DNA of 64,000 nucleotides from NCBI GenBank assembly GCA_947498935.1, contig CANMMM010000010.1:62001-126000 (forward strand). The letters run 5' to 3'. Made by a program: the position numbers and the translations under genes. This document shows, piece after piece, positions 1-8,151 of this stretch (its first letter is position 1; every line of letters starts with the position of its first letter). The notes below the pieces were generated by a model. It did no database searches. It was not told the DNA's origin and was given only the letters and a program-made list of their open reading frames with translations. This DNA comes from an uncultured Aquimarina sp. GTDB lineage: Bacteria; Bacteroidota; Bacteroidia; Flavobacteriales; Flavobacteriaceae.

Positions 1-15
1 TTAAAACAATATATT

Positions 16-186
16 ATGAACAATCGACAAACTAACATCGACAAACAAGAATTAGCCGTTCCTAAAAACGAACAAACTTGGAAAGCTCCTCAAAACATCG
101 ATACTCCAAAACCCGATCCTGAAACGGTAGGTTCTAATGAAGAAGAGGACGAAGTAGTTAAACCTGGGGGAAATATCTTCGAGTAA
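16..186 (+). CDS. Small acidic hypothetical protein (56 aa)
   Basis: A short open frame of 56 residues, hydrophilic and rich in Asn, Gln, Glu and Pro, with an acidic run (EEEDEVV) and the C-terminus PGGNIFE. No domain is recognised and no signal peptide or membrane segment is visible. The frame stays open to base 1, so the true start could lie outside the window; ATG at 16 is chosen because AT-rich non-coding-looking sequence precedes it. It ends just before a long hairpin. Function unknown. Confidence 0.55.
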   Translation: MNNRQTNIDKQELAVPKNEQTWKAPQNIDTPKPDPETVGSNEEEDEVVKPGGNIFE

Positions 187-203
187 TCATCCAAAAAACG
201 TAT

Positions 204-235
204 GGCTTTCTATATCTTTAAAAATATAGAAAGCC
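204..235 (+). terminator. Hairpin after the 56-aa gene
   Basis: Perfect 12-bp inverted repeat, GGCTTTCTATAT pairing with ATATAGAAAGCC across an 8-nt loop, 17 bases after the stop codon of the small gene and 40 bases before the kinase start. No T-run follows, so intrinsic termination is likely but not certain. Confidence 0.5.
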
Positions 236-275
236 TATGCATATATCGTACAATTTCTAAATGGTATTCTAGTAT

Positions 276-2384
276 ATGATAAAAAAAACACTTTACAGCC
301 TCCTTCTTTGTATTATATCCAGTGGTATTGTGCGCAGTCAGCGAGCCACTACGATCGATAGTCTTATAACACTCATCTCTACACAACAAGGAATTACATT
401 GGCCAACACCTATAATGAGCTCGCATGGGAATATCGATATACCAATGATTCATTAGCCATCAGCTACGCAATAAAAGCAGAACAGCTTGCCAAACAAGCA
501 GGAGATAATACAGTATTAGCAACGAGCTATATCAGACAAGGGACAGCATATTTATTTCAACACCAATATACCGCTGCTAAAAAACTATTATCAAAAGCAC
601 TAATCATAGAAGAAAAAGAAAACAATCTATTTGGTATTGCTAGAGTAAAAACTCAATTGGCTGTCTTATATAAAAAGCAATATGCTTACAAGACAGCAAT
701 AGGACTATATAGAGAAGCTCTAGAAATCCAACAACAACTCAATAACTCAAAAAAAGTAGCACAATTATATAACAACATTGCCTTATTGTATAAGGTAAAT
801 AACGATCCTGTAAATGCATTGGCATATTACCAAAAAAGCATTCAACTCAGAGAGGAAATACGAGATACAGAAGGCTTAATCAAAACCTATAAAAATATAG
901 GAGCATTCTATAATGACCAAAAAGCGTATCAAAAAGCAATTGGTGTTCTACAAAAAGGAAAAACATTGAGTATCCAATTACAAGACTCTATACAATTAGC
1001 AGGTATCTTACTAAATATAGGTAATGCCTATAATTACCTACAAAAACTCGATACAGCTGCCACTTATTTTAGCCAAAGTCTTGCTATCAAACAACAATTA
1101 GGGGTAAAAAATATAGCTCCTGTATACAACAATCTAGGCATGATTGCAGAAAAGAAAAATCAACTAGATACTGCCTTAGTTTATTATACCAAAAGTATTG
1201 CTACTGCTACAACATATAAAGATGACCTACAGCTCATCGATACCTATAGCAATACTGCCAAAGTATATAAAAAAAAGAAAGACTATACTACTGCACTGGC
1301 ATACTACCTAAAAGCATTAAAACTTGCCAAAAAACATAATAAAGGGTATAAAGAATTAGGGATTCTGACAGGTGTCGGCAAGGTCTATGAATTACAAAAC
1401 GGCTATGAAAAAGCTAATTTTTATAACGAAGCGCATATCGTACTCAGAAACCAATTAGAAGATACCGCTCGACAACAGCGAGCAGCAATGCAATTACTTA
1501 CAGAAGAACGATACCAAAATAAAATATTACTGGCAGAAAAAGCTACCGCAACAGCACAAGTAAAACGAAAAACGACACAATTAGTAGCGCTTACTGTAGG
1601 GTGTATTTTGATAGCCATATTATTTTTTGCACTGTTTAGAGCCTACCGCCTTCAGCAACAAAACCAACTGGCACTCCAAAAAGAAAAAGTAAAACAAGCC
1701 GAAATCGAAGAATTATTAAAAGCACAAGAGCTAAAATCAATCCATGCGATGATAGAAGGCCAAGAACAAGAGCGAAAACGCATCGCACAGGACTTACACG
1801 ACCGACTGGGTAGTATGCTTTCTGTAGTTAAAATTCATTATAAATCAGTTACCGAAAACTTAGCCAAAATACAAACCGAAGCTAGTGCACAATACGAACA
1901 AGCCAACAAATTATTGGATGAAGCCTGCGTAGCAGTACGCGAAATTTCGCATAATATGGTATCAGGTGTATTGACCAAATTTGGATTAATCCCAGCATTA
2001 CAGGAACTAAAAAGTAATATAGAAAGTGCTACTCAGATCGAAATAGAGCTAGTAACCTACGGTTTTGACGAGCGTATAGCTAATGAATTAGAAATTACCA
2101 TCTATCGCATGCTACAAGAGCTGATAGGGAATACTCTAAAACATGCCGCTGCTAGTGAGATTAGTATCCAACTGCTCAAAAAAGAAACAATGCTCAACCT
2201 AACCGTTATCGATAATGGAATAGGGTTTGACACCTCAGATACGACACAATACACAGGTATCGGTATTAAAGGCATACAATCTAGAGTAGAAAATCTAGGG
2301 GGCGAGGTATTTTTTGACTCTGGCAAAGGCAATGGTACAACCATTACGATAGACATTCCTATTAATCAACTACAAACATTATGA
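276..2384 (+). CDS. TPR-containing sensor histidine kinase (NarX/DesK type)
   Basis: 702 residues. A signal-peptide-like N-terminus is followed by a long array of tetratricopeptide repeats (about 45-400), one transmembrane segment near 435-456 (VALTVGCILIAILFFALF), a coiled linker, a HisKA_3 phosphoacceptor helix (RIAQDLHDRLGS, His near 510) and a HATPase_c domain with ELIGNTLKHA and DNGIGFD boxes. This is the usual Bacteroidota layout: the TPR domain senses in the periplasm and the kinase phosphorylates a LuxR-type regulator. The next gene, overlapping by 4 bases (ATGA), encodes that regulator. The signal is unknown. Position immediately upstream of the gasdermin/caspase/TIR cassette makes control of that cassette possible but unproven. 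Confidence 0.93.
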   Translation: MIKKTLYSLLLCIISSGIVRSQRATTIDSLITLISTQQGITLANTYNELAWEYRYTNDSLAISYAIKAEQLAKQAGDNTVLATSYIRQGTAYLFQHQYTAAKKLLSKALIIEEKENNLFGIARVKTQLAVLYKKQYAYKTAIGLYREALEIQQQLNNSKKVAQLYNNIALLYKVNNDPVNALAYYQKSIQLREEIRDTEGLIKTYKNIGAFYNDQKAYQKAIGVLQKGKTLSIQLQDSIQLAGILLNIGNAYNYLQKLDTAATYFSQSLAIKQQLGVKNIAPVYNNLGMIAEKKNQLDTALVYYTKSIATATTYKDDLQLIDTYSNTAKVYKKKKDYTTALAYYLKALKLAKKHNKGYKELGILTGVGKVYELQNGYEKANFYNEAHIVLRNQLEDTARQQRAAMQLLTEERYQNKILLAEKATATAQVKRKTTQLVALTVGCILIAILFFALFRAYRLQQQNQLALQKEKVKQAEIEELLKAQELKSIHAMIEGQEQERKRIAQDLHDRLGSMLSVVKIHYKSVTENLAKIQTEASAQYEQANKLLDEACVAVREISHNMVSGVLTKFGLIPALQELKSNIESATQIEIELVTYGFDERIANELEITIYRMLQELIGNTLKHAAASEISIQLLKKETMLNLTVIDNGIGFDTSDTTQYTGIGIKGIQSRVENLGGEVFFDSGKGNGTTITIDIPINQLQTL

Positions 2385-3031
2385 CACATAGCAATCCTAC
2401 ACGCGTACTCATCGTAGATGATCATCAGATCGTTATTGATGGCATCCGTTCATTACTAAAAAATATTGAGGGCATTCATGTGATTGGCGAAGCCCTCAAT
2501 GGCAAAGAAGCATGGGCAATACTTACTCAAAAACCAGTAGATATTATCATACTAGATATAGAAATGCCTATAATGAATGGAATCGAACTAACTCACATCG
2601 TAAAACAAAAATATCCTGACATCAAGATATTGATACTCACGATGTATGACACTCCAAGCTTTGTACAACAAGCCATAGAAATAGAAGCTGATGGCTATAT
2701 TCTAAAGAACAGAGGGTCCGAAGAACTAGAAGCAGCATTAACGGCTTTGACCAATGGCGAGGAATATTTTGGTAACGAAATTCATAAAACACTACGATCG
2801 GCAATACGCAAAAAAAAACAAACCGATGCCTCCAAAATACAATTGACAAAACGAGAAATCGATGTACTAAAACTCATTGCCGAAGGAAAAACAACTCCTC
2901 AGATTGCAGATATATTATGCATAGCACATAGTACTGTAGAAACCCACAGACGCAATCTGATCGAAAAAACACAGGTTAAAAATGCCTCGAAAGGACTGAT
3001 CAAATTCGCTATAGAAAACCAATATGTATAA
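2381..3031 (+). CDS. NarL/LuxR-family response regulator
   Basis: 216 residues. Receiver domain at 7-125 with acidic pocket IVDDH and phosphoacceptor Asp59 (IIILDIEMP), then a LuxR-type helix-turn-helix at about 153-200 (LTKREIDVLKLIAEGKTT, STVETHRRNL). It overlaps the histidine kinase stop by 4 bases and is translationally coupled to it, so the two form a two-component system. A strong terminator follows at 3251-3283, so the cassette downstream is transcribed separately. The palindrome at 3328-3343 is a possible binding site for this protein; that is inference only. Confidence 0.95.
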   Translation: MTHSNPTRVLIVDDHQIVIDGIRSLLKNIEGIHVIGEALNGKEAWAILTQKPVDIIILDIEMPIMNGIELTHIVKQKYPDIKILILTMYDTPSFVQQAIEIEADGYILKNRGSEELEAALTALTNGEEYFGNEIHKTLRSAIRKKKQTDASKIQLTKREIDVLKLIAEGKTTPQIADILCIAHSTVETHRRNLIEKTQVKNASKGLIKFAIENQYV

Positions 3032-3122
3032 CTAGTACGGTCATTTATCGATTGATCTACATTGGTACTTATTACAGTAGCGACAGCACAGTATACATTA
3101 CACAAAGACACCCCCTTAATTC

Positions 3123-3223
3123 GCGTTAGGGATAGTAGTGGAAATCCCACAGCCCGACGTGAGGAGGTGCGAGGAATTGCAACGGATAGCCCGACCTCCG
3201 ACCTAAGAAGGAGGTAACGCCCT
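3123..3223 (+). repeat. Dispersed palindromic repeat, copy 1 (type A)
   Basis: Begins GCGTTAGGGATAGTAG and ends GGTAACGCCCT, the signature ends of the repeat family found seven times in this window. The centre is type A (GAAATCCCACAGCCCGAC ... GCGAGGAATTG). It is plus-oriented and lies between the response regulator and its terminator, opposite in orientation to copy 2 beyond the cassette. Confidence 0.9.
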
Positions 3224-3250
3224 AATAATACCCCATAAGAATCTATAATT

Positions 3251-3283
3251 AAAACACTCTGTGCATCTCTAGCAGAGTGTTTT
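3251..3283 (+). terminator. Terminator of the two-component operon
   Basis: 11-bp perfect stem AAAACACTCTG / CAGAGTGTTTT around an 11-nt loop, with the T-run forming the 3' arm. It lies 220 bases after the response regulator stop, beyond the palindromic repeat. Confidence 0.85.
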
Positions 3284-3327
3284 TCATATCCCTATAGTTT
3301 TATTTCCCCGTTAGTTATTGGCAAATA

Positions 3328-3343
3328 TCCTCAATTCTGAGGA
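3328..3343 (+). promoter_or_regulatory. Palindromic operator candidate A
   Basis: TCCTCA-ATTC-TGAGGA, a perfect 6-bp inverted repeat with a 4-bp spacer, 81 bases before the start of the gene at 3425. Near-copies precede the YegP-like gene (10631-10646) and the jacalin-like gene (20607-20622). Similarity with the YegP leader continues for about 95 bp up to the start codon. Confidence 0.55.
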
Positions 3344-3424
3344 TAAAATTTCCATAATACTATGGTTTTACAACAGATTTTATACCCTCAATTTTGTAGC
3401 TATAAATAACTAACACACCTAGAA

Positions 3425-4267
3425 ATGAAAAGTTTGCAACTACAATACAGCACAGAGATTGCCAGAGAGTTAGGCAAAATTGCGGTGTATCTTCCTGGAG
3501 AAAAAGTAACTGTCGGAGATATTATCCGATTTCCTTTTGGAAAAAGAGGCTTCTTACAAAAGGTAGCACCGCTAGGTAGTTTTCAAAAAATTACAGATCT
3601 CAATAACCTAGGAATACAAAACATTCCTATGCAACAATCAGACACTCCCGATAGTTACCGATTTTGCAGTAAACAAGCGGTAGATTTTCAACTTACTTCT
3701 GCTACAGATATGCGCTTTGACTACGAAGCATTACCGTCGGCTAATACCGAACTAGAAATTCGATTGTCTGCCACTGGAGCCATCTATTTCTGTGCTATCA
3801 ATTGCTACAAAACATCCCTAAATAATATAGCAATGCTCGAAAACGAGATCAATAGCCGTGGTAAACGCATGGTATGGGACGATACGTTTTTAGTTACCGC
3901 AGTCACTGTTGCACAAAAAGCATTGATCATACAGTCCAAAAGTAATCAGTCTGCAATTACACTGGGTGGAAATGTACAAGGGCTGCAATCCAATCAGCTC
4001 ATGCATCTGGGAACGAAACATCAGATTCATATTAAAAAGCAGCAGGGAGACTTATTCATTAAGGATTGGTCGGATCAAGTGACTGTCTTCATGGAGTTGA
4101 TGAAGTTTGAAAAAGAAACTTTTGATAGTACTTACAAGGAAACCCCTAAACAACTGGCATTCCCAACCACCACCTTAAACAAACACCAATATCGATTAAC
4201 CCCAGTAATCGTATCGGATAGTATGCTTCATAACACATATAACTCTGTCAACGATACAAACCATTAA
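3425..4267 (+). CDS. Gasdermin-like pore-former candidate (hypothetical)
   Basis: 280 residues, no signal peptide and no hydrophobic membrane helix. An N-terminal helix (STEIARELGKIAVYLPGEK) is followed by predicted long beta strands, including ELEIRLSATGAIYFCAINC (109-127) and WDDTFLVTAVTVAQKALIIQ (151-170), and a short C-terminal tail. The segment LVTAVTVAQKALII resembles the VVTEVLQTQKEVEV strand of animal gasdermin D as I remember it, and the size fits bacterial gasdermins (about 270 aa). A caspase-like protease starts 5 bases downstream, the typical partner of bacterial gasdermins, which it activates by cutting off the C-terminal tail. No N-terminal Cys for palmitoylation is seen. The gasdermin assignment is inference from weak similarity plus context. 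Confidence 0.5.
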   Translation: MKSLQLQYSTEIARELGKIAVYLPGEKVTVGDIIRFPFGKRGFLQKVAPLGSFQKITDLNNLGIQNIPMQQSDTPDSYRFCSKQAVDFQLTSATDMRFDYEALPSANTELEIRLSATGAIYFCAINCYKTSLNNIAMLENEINSRGKRMVWDDTFLVTAVTVAQKALIIQSKSNQSAITLGGNVQGLQSNQLMHLGTKHQIHIKKQQGDLFIKDWSDQVTVFMELMKFEKETFDSTYKETPKQLAFPTTTLNKHQYRLTPVIVSDSMLHNTYNSVNDTNH

Positions 4268-4271
4268 TACT

Positions 4272-5228
4272 ATGAAAAGAGCACTCATCGTAGGCATCAA
4301 TCATTATACAAAAGCCCCTTTGAAAGGGTGTATCAAAGATGCTGAAAAAATAAATAATGTACTAGCTAACCATCAAGATGGATCTCCCAACTTTGATTGT
4401 AAATTAATGACTAGTAGTGAACAGGCAAAATATCCCATTACTACAGCAAAACTCAAAAAAAATATCTCTAACCTATTTCTCCAAGAAGCAGACATTGCAG
4501 TACTCTATTTTTCTGGACATGGAGCTACAAACTCCATCGGCAGTTACCTAGTTACCCAAAATGCAGAACGCTATAACGAAGGGGTATCGCTACAAGAAAT
4601 CATCACTATGGCTAATAATTCCAAAGTAAAAGAGGCAATTATTATCCTCGATGCTTGTCATAGCGGTCATATGGGCAATCCTCTGGAGTTAGGTAACCGA
4701 AAAGTGATTTTAAGAGAAGGCGTATCGATACTAGCCTCTAGTCGAGATACTCAATATTCTGTAGAACGGAACGGATCGGGACTGTTTACGGCTATTGTCT
4801 ATGAAGCCATGAGCGGAGGCGCCTCGGATCTATTAGGGAATATCACCGTAGCAGGGATGTATTATTTTGCAGATCAGCTACTCAATTCCTGGGAACAACG
4901 TCCAGTGTTTAAAACACATGTTTCCAAGATGTTTTCACTCAGGCAGTGTACACCCAAAGTTCCTGTAGCCATTCTAAGAAGACTCATCATCTATTTCGAA
5001 ACTAAAGAACAAATGCTACAGCTCAATCCACTGTATGAAATCAGTATTGCACCTAAGCATGAAGTGTTTGAGAAGATCATGGCACATCTACGACTGTTCC
5101 AAACCAATGGATTACTGACTCCTGTAGGTACTACATCTATGTATGATGCCGCTAAAGAAAGTAAACACTGTAAACTCACTCCATTAGGCATGTTCTATTG
5201 GGATTTAGTCTACAAAAAGCAATTGTAA
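4272..5228 (+). CDS. Caspase-like protease (peptidase C14) with C-terminal wHTH-like domain
   Basis: 318 residues. The caspase fold is shown by the N-terminal strand KRALIVGINHY, the catalytic His83 in LYFSGHGATN and the catalytic Cys129 in IIILDACHSGH. After about residue 215 comes a separate domain with helices and KCKLTPLG-type wing sequence (LRLFQTNGLLTPVG ... HCKLTPLGMFYWDL), resembling a winged helix that may sense or regulate. It starts 5 bases after the gasdermin-like gene, so the two are co-transcribed. Inferred role: a cytosolic protease activated on infection or stress that cleaves its neighbour. Prokaryotic caspases also occur in other defence systems, so the substrate is not certain. 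Confidence 0.88.
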   Translation: MKRALIVGINHYTKAPLKGCIKDAEKINNVLANHQDGSPNFDCKLMTSSEQAKYPITTAKLKKNISNLFLQEADIAVLYFSGHGATNSIGSYLVTQNAERYNEGVSLQEIITMANNSKVKEAIIILDACHSGHMGNPLELGNRKVILREGVSILASSRDTQYSVERNGSGLFTAIVYEAMSGGASDLLGNITVAGMYYFADQLLNSWEQRPVFKTHVSKMFSLRQCTPKVPVAILRRLIIYFETKEQMLQLNPLYEISIAPKHEVFEKIMAHLRLFQTNGLLTPVGTTSMYDAAKESKHCKLTPLGMFYWDLVYKKQL

Positions 5229-5276
5229 ATATCTCTGCCACGCATACAACAGTGCGTAACTAACTACCCTACTATT

Positions 5277-5636
5277 ATGAAACATACCAACTATATCTAT
5301 AAGTTCAGTTGTTTTTTGATTGCTATTACGGTACCTCAACTCATATTCTATGGAGTAAAAGAAAGTACTGGTTTTACAGGAGCTCCGGCCATAACACATA
5401 CGCTAAAATTACTAGGGTTTAACCTACATATGGAAATTGGTATTAAATCACTCTTAGTCATAGGTGTACTTTCTTTTATGCTCTCTGAATGGAGTATTAT
5501 TCAGTATTACAGAGCTAAAATAGAAAAAGACATCGCTCATAAAAAAATAAGTAATCTACTCAATACAATGGATTTAATAGACAACTATAACATTCCGACT
5601 CTACTCAAAAGAAAATTAAAAACCTATTATTTATAA
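5277..5636 (+). CDS. Small membrane protein, two transmembrane segments
   Basis: 119 residues with two hydrophobic segments (about 8-26, FSCFLIAITVPQLIFYGV, and 59-77, SLLVIGVLSFMLSEWSII) and a basic cytoplasmic C-terminal helix (YYRAKIEKDIAHKKIS). No family recognised. It lies 48 bases after the caspase gene and 3 bases before the TIR gene, so it belongs to the same transcription unit. A membrane anchor or accessory effector for the TIR or caspase protein is plausible, but nothing in its sequence shows this. Confidence 0.75.
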   Translation: MKHTNYIYKFSCFLIAITVPQLIFYGVKESTGFTGAPAITHTLKLLGFNLHMEIGIKSLLVIGVLSFMLSEWSIIQYYRAKIEKDIAHKKISNLLNTMDLIDNYNIPTLLKRKLKTYYL

Positions 5637-5639
5637 CCT

Positions 5640-6398
5640 ATGAACACTACCGAAAAAAACATTCTAGCCCAAGAAATTTCATTATTTCTTTTTGCAAAGT
5701 ATCCCCAGAATGAAGTGTTACAGAAAATGAACAGTTATCAAGTAACACTCCCCACTAACAAGCCTCTCAAAAGAGCGCAACTCACCGCTATTTTAGCTAC
5801 ATTGGACACGACAACCTTACGGCAGATACAGAAGACCGAACAAGTGAGACCTTCTATCAGTACACTTGCTCCATCCATCCCCACAAATACCCCTGCTATT
5901 ACTACTCCTCAAACGCCCAAGAGAATTTTTATCAGTCATTCTAAAAAAGATCTCGTATACGTACAGGAATTGATTCATATTTTAGAAGTTATTGGTATCC
6001 AGAGTGAATCTATTTTTTGCAGCTCCTATGAAGGCTATGGAAATCCTCTAGGGTCTAACTACCTAGACCAATTAAAAGAAGAATTACAAGGCAATACACT
6101 TGTGTTATTTTTATTATCCAAAAATTTTTTTGATAGTAGAACCTGTCTCTGCGAAATGGGAGCAGTATGGATTTTATCACAAGAACAAATTCCAATCTAT
6201 ATCCCTCCATTTAAAGGTGAAGATGTACAAGGCGTATTTCCAAATGTGCAAGGCATTACCCTGAATAAAAAAGAACAATTGATCTTGCTCAGGCAACGCT
6301 TAGAAAAAGACTTTACCATCCAAAAACGTACTTCTATGCTACGATGGGAACGCCAGATCGATAGATCGCTACAAACATTAAATAATCAATCTCAATGA
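5640..6398 (+). CDS. TIR-domain protein with N-terminal helical domain
   Basis: 252 residues. Residues 1-66 form a helical domain (EISLFLFAKYPQNEVL ... LKRAQLTAILATLD) that could be an effector-associated adaptor. A Pro/Thr-rich linker (70-93) leads to a TIR domain at 94-225: strand RIFISHSKKD, loop GYGNPLGSNYLDQL, strand NTLVLFLLSKNFF and the likely catalytic Glu172 in CLCEMGAVWIL. TIR domains with this Glu commonly hydrolyse NAD+ or make cyclic ADP-ribose signals in bacterial immunity. It overlaps the next gene by 4 bases (ATGA). The N-terminal domain's partner may be another adaptor in the cassette, but I see no matching copy there. Confidence 0.88.
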   Translation: MNTTEKNILAQEISLFLFAKYPQNEVLQKMNSYQVTLPTNKPLKRAQLTAILATLDTTTLRQIQKTEQVRPSISTLAPSIPTNTPAITTPQTPKRIFISHSKKDLVYVQELIHILEVIGIQSESIFCSSYEGYGNPLGSNYLDQLKEELQGNTLVLFLLSKNFFDSRTCLCEMGAVWILSQEQIPIYIPPFKGEDVQGVFPNVQGITLNKKEQLILLRQRLEKDFTIQKRTSMLRWERQIDRSLQTLNNQSQ

Positions 6399-6769
6399 AA
6401 AATACAATACCGCATATCATGGCATACAATACGGCTATGTGTATTTCTTTAGTAGGTATAGGAGTCGCTTATCTGCCGATAATGCTGTATACCTTACTGC
6501 CTATATTGATTGCACTAGGAGCTGTAATGATGCTACTATACAGTATGCTAACTAAACAGTACCTATGGGCTGCAATTTTTACACTCGTTAGCATTCGGTT
6601 TGGTATGTGGATGCCCTATGTAGAAAGCCATGAACCCATGTCTATATGGATGGCGCTACTAGTGATCCTACTCTTCTTACTCCACATACGGATACCTGCT
6701 CGCAAAAAAAAGCGAAAAAAATTGTGGAAACGAGCTACTCAAACATACCAAAGAGATCGAATATACTAA
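6395..6769 (+). CDS. Small membrane protein, three to four transmembrane segments
   Basis: 124 residues, strongly hydrophobic: segments near 13-45 (two closely spaced), 53-68 and 83-98, then a very basic tail (RKKKRKKLWKR) expected in the cytoplasm. The start codon overlaps the TIR stop (ATGA), implying translational coupling and functional linkage with the TIR protein. No family recognised. A membrane effector or anchor is a reasonable guess; nothing in the sequence decides it. Confidence 0.75.
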   Translation: MKNTIPHIMAYNTAMCISLVGIGVAYLPIMLYTLLPILIALGAVMMLLYSMLTKQYLWAAIFTLVSIRFGMWMPYVESHEPMSIWMALLVILLFLLHIRIPARKKKRKKLWKRATQTYQRDRIY

Positions 6770-6826
6770 TCCTATGTCCCCACAAAACACGCGAAATATA
6801 TCATAAACACCTAAAAAAAACTAATC

Positions 6827-8077
6827 ATGTCTCTACTACAACAATTAACCCGAAAAAATGAAACAGAACAGCTACCCAACACCCTACCCACGATCACTAT
6901 CGATGATCAGACGCAAGTGGCCTATGAAGATGCAAAGCTGTGTAGCGGAAGAACCCCAAACCTAAAAGCATCTTTAGAAACATTATACGAACAGTTTTTT
7001 ACCAAAACGAAACAAGATGATCGCACACAACACCAACTCAAACAACCTTATATCATAGAGAAAGAAAGCCTATCTGTAAAATCAATGAATGGGATCGAAG
7101 AAGAAAACAAAGTACTCTCGCAAAAAGAAGCTTTACAAACCGAAATCAATACCCTAAAACAAGAAGGCATACAACTCATGGACAACCCCAGTGTCTTAGA
7201 AAAACTAAAACCACAATCCAAAGCTAAATTTTGGATAGGATTGGTATTTCTGGTTCCGCTAAGTTTCTATATTTTCATATTTTACATCTCTACGGCCTAC
7301 TCTGCTTTTTTTAAAGAGTTTGATCCCAATGTCAGTTTATTTCATACCATTTTCGAGGCAAAAGCACTCAACAAAGCCTTAGAGGCAGGATGGCTAGAAG
7401 CAGGGTTTGTAGCGCTTATCCCATTCGTATTCTTTTCGTTAGGATATTTAATCCATATGTTCTGGAGCCGCAAAAAATGGAGCGGTTATATCAAAGTAGC
7501 GATCCTCTTTATCGTCACATTTACATTTGATGCAATTCTAGCATACCTGATCGATGAAAAAGAATACAATTTTAATAAAAGTTTTAATTCACCAGAATTT
7601 TCTATATCACATGCCTTCCAAGATCCTACTTTTTGGCTCATTATCTTTGCAGGTTTTGTGTCCTACATCGTCTGGGGACTCGTATTCGATATGGTGATGA
7701 TTGAACATGCAAAAAGAGATACCCTCACTTTTTTTAGAAAAAATCATCAAGAAAAATTACGCCTCAAATACAAGGAACTAGAAAAACTACAAGAAAAGCA
7801 TGATGCTATCGAAGAAGAAAATACGCAGTATAAAGTACGCCAAAAAGAACTAGAGTGCATCATCGATGGTTTTATACTACCGATACAAAATTACAAGGTC
7901 ACCGCCATTACCTATCTAAAAGGATGGCAACAATATATCGCAGCAGAGCTTCCAATCGGACAAGATGAAAAAACCACCTTACTCAATGCCTGTGCAACCA
8001 CCTATCAAGATCACTTGCAAAAACTAGATTTAGTAGCTGATGAGTATCAAAACAAAGTATTTACGAAAAATCACTAA
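6827..8077 (+). CDS. Coiled-coil membrane protein, about four TM segments
   Basis: 416 residues. The N-terminal 130 residues are hydrophilic with a coiled coil (EEENKVLSQKEALQTEINTL), followed by hydrophobic segments near 136-158, 188-207, 217-240 and 272-292. A second coiled coil (about 305-350, LRLKYKELEKLQEKHDAIEE) and a helical C-terminal domain come after. Both ends should face the cytoplasm. No family recognised. It is followed 74 bases later by a periplasmic vWA-like protein, so the two may form a membrane complex. The charged Glu/Lys-rich cytoplasmic helices suggest assembly with partner proteins. Confidence 0.82.
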   Translation: MSLLQQLTRKNETEQLPNTLPTITIDDQTQVAYEDAKLCSGRTPNLKASLETLYEQFFTKTKQDDRTQHQLKQPYIIEKESLSVKSMNGIEEENKVLSQKEALQTEINTLKQEGIQLMDNPSVLEKLKPQSKAKFWIGLVFLVPLSFYIFIFYISTAYSAFFKEFDPNVSLFHTIFEAKALNKALEAGWLEAGFVALIPFVFFSLGYLIHMFWSRKKWSGYIKVAILFIVTFTFDAILAYLIDEKEYNFNKSFNSPEFSISHAFQDPTFWLIIFAGFVSYIVWGLVFDMVMIEHAKRDTLTFFRKNHQEKLRLKYKELEKLQEKHDAIEEENTQYKVRQKELECIIDGFILPIQNYKVTAITYLKGWQQYIAAELPIGQDEKTTLLNACATTYQDHLQKLDLVADEYQNKVFTKNH

Positions 8078-8151
8078 TTCCTATAGTCTCCAATACGGTA
8101 GACATATAGTATCCCATGCCTATTATACTATAAACACTAAAAACATAACTA

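Noticed and set aside
6646..6861. 71-codon frame between the TIR-linked membrane gene and the coiled-coil gene
   Set aside because: It overlaps both genes in another frame and has no start context.
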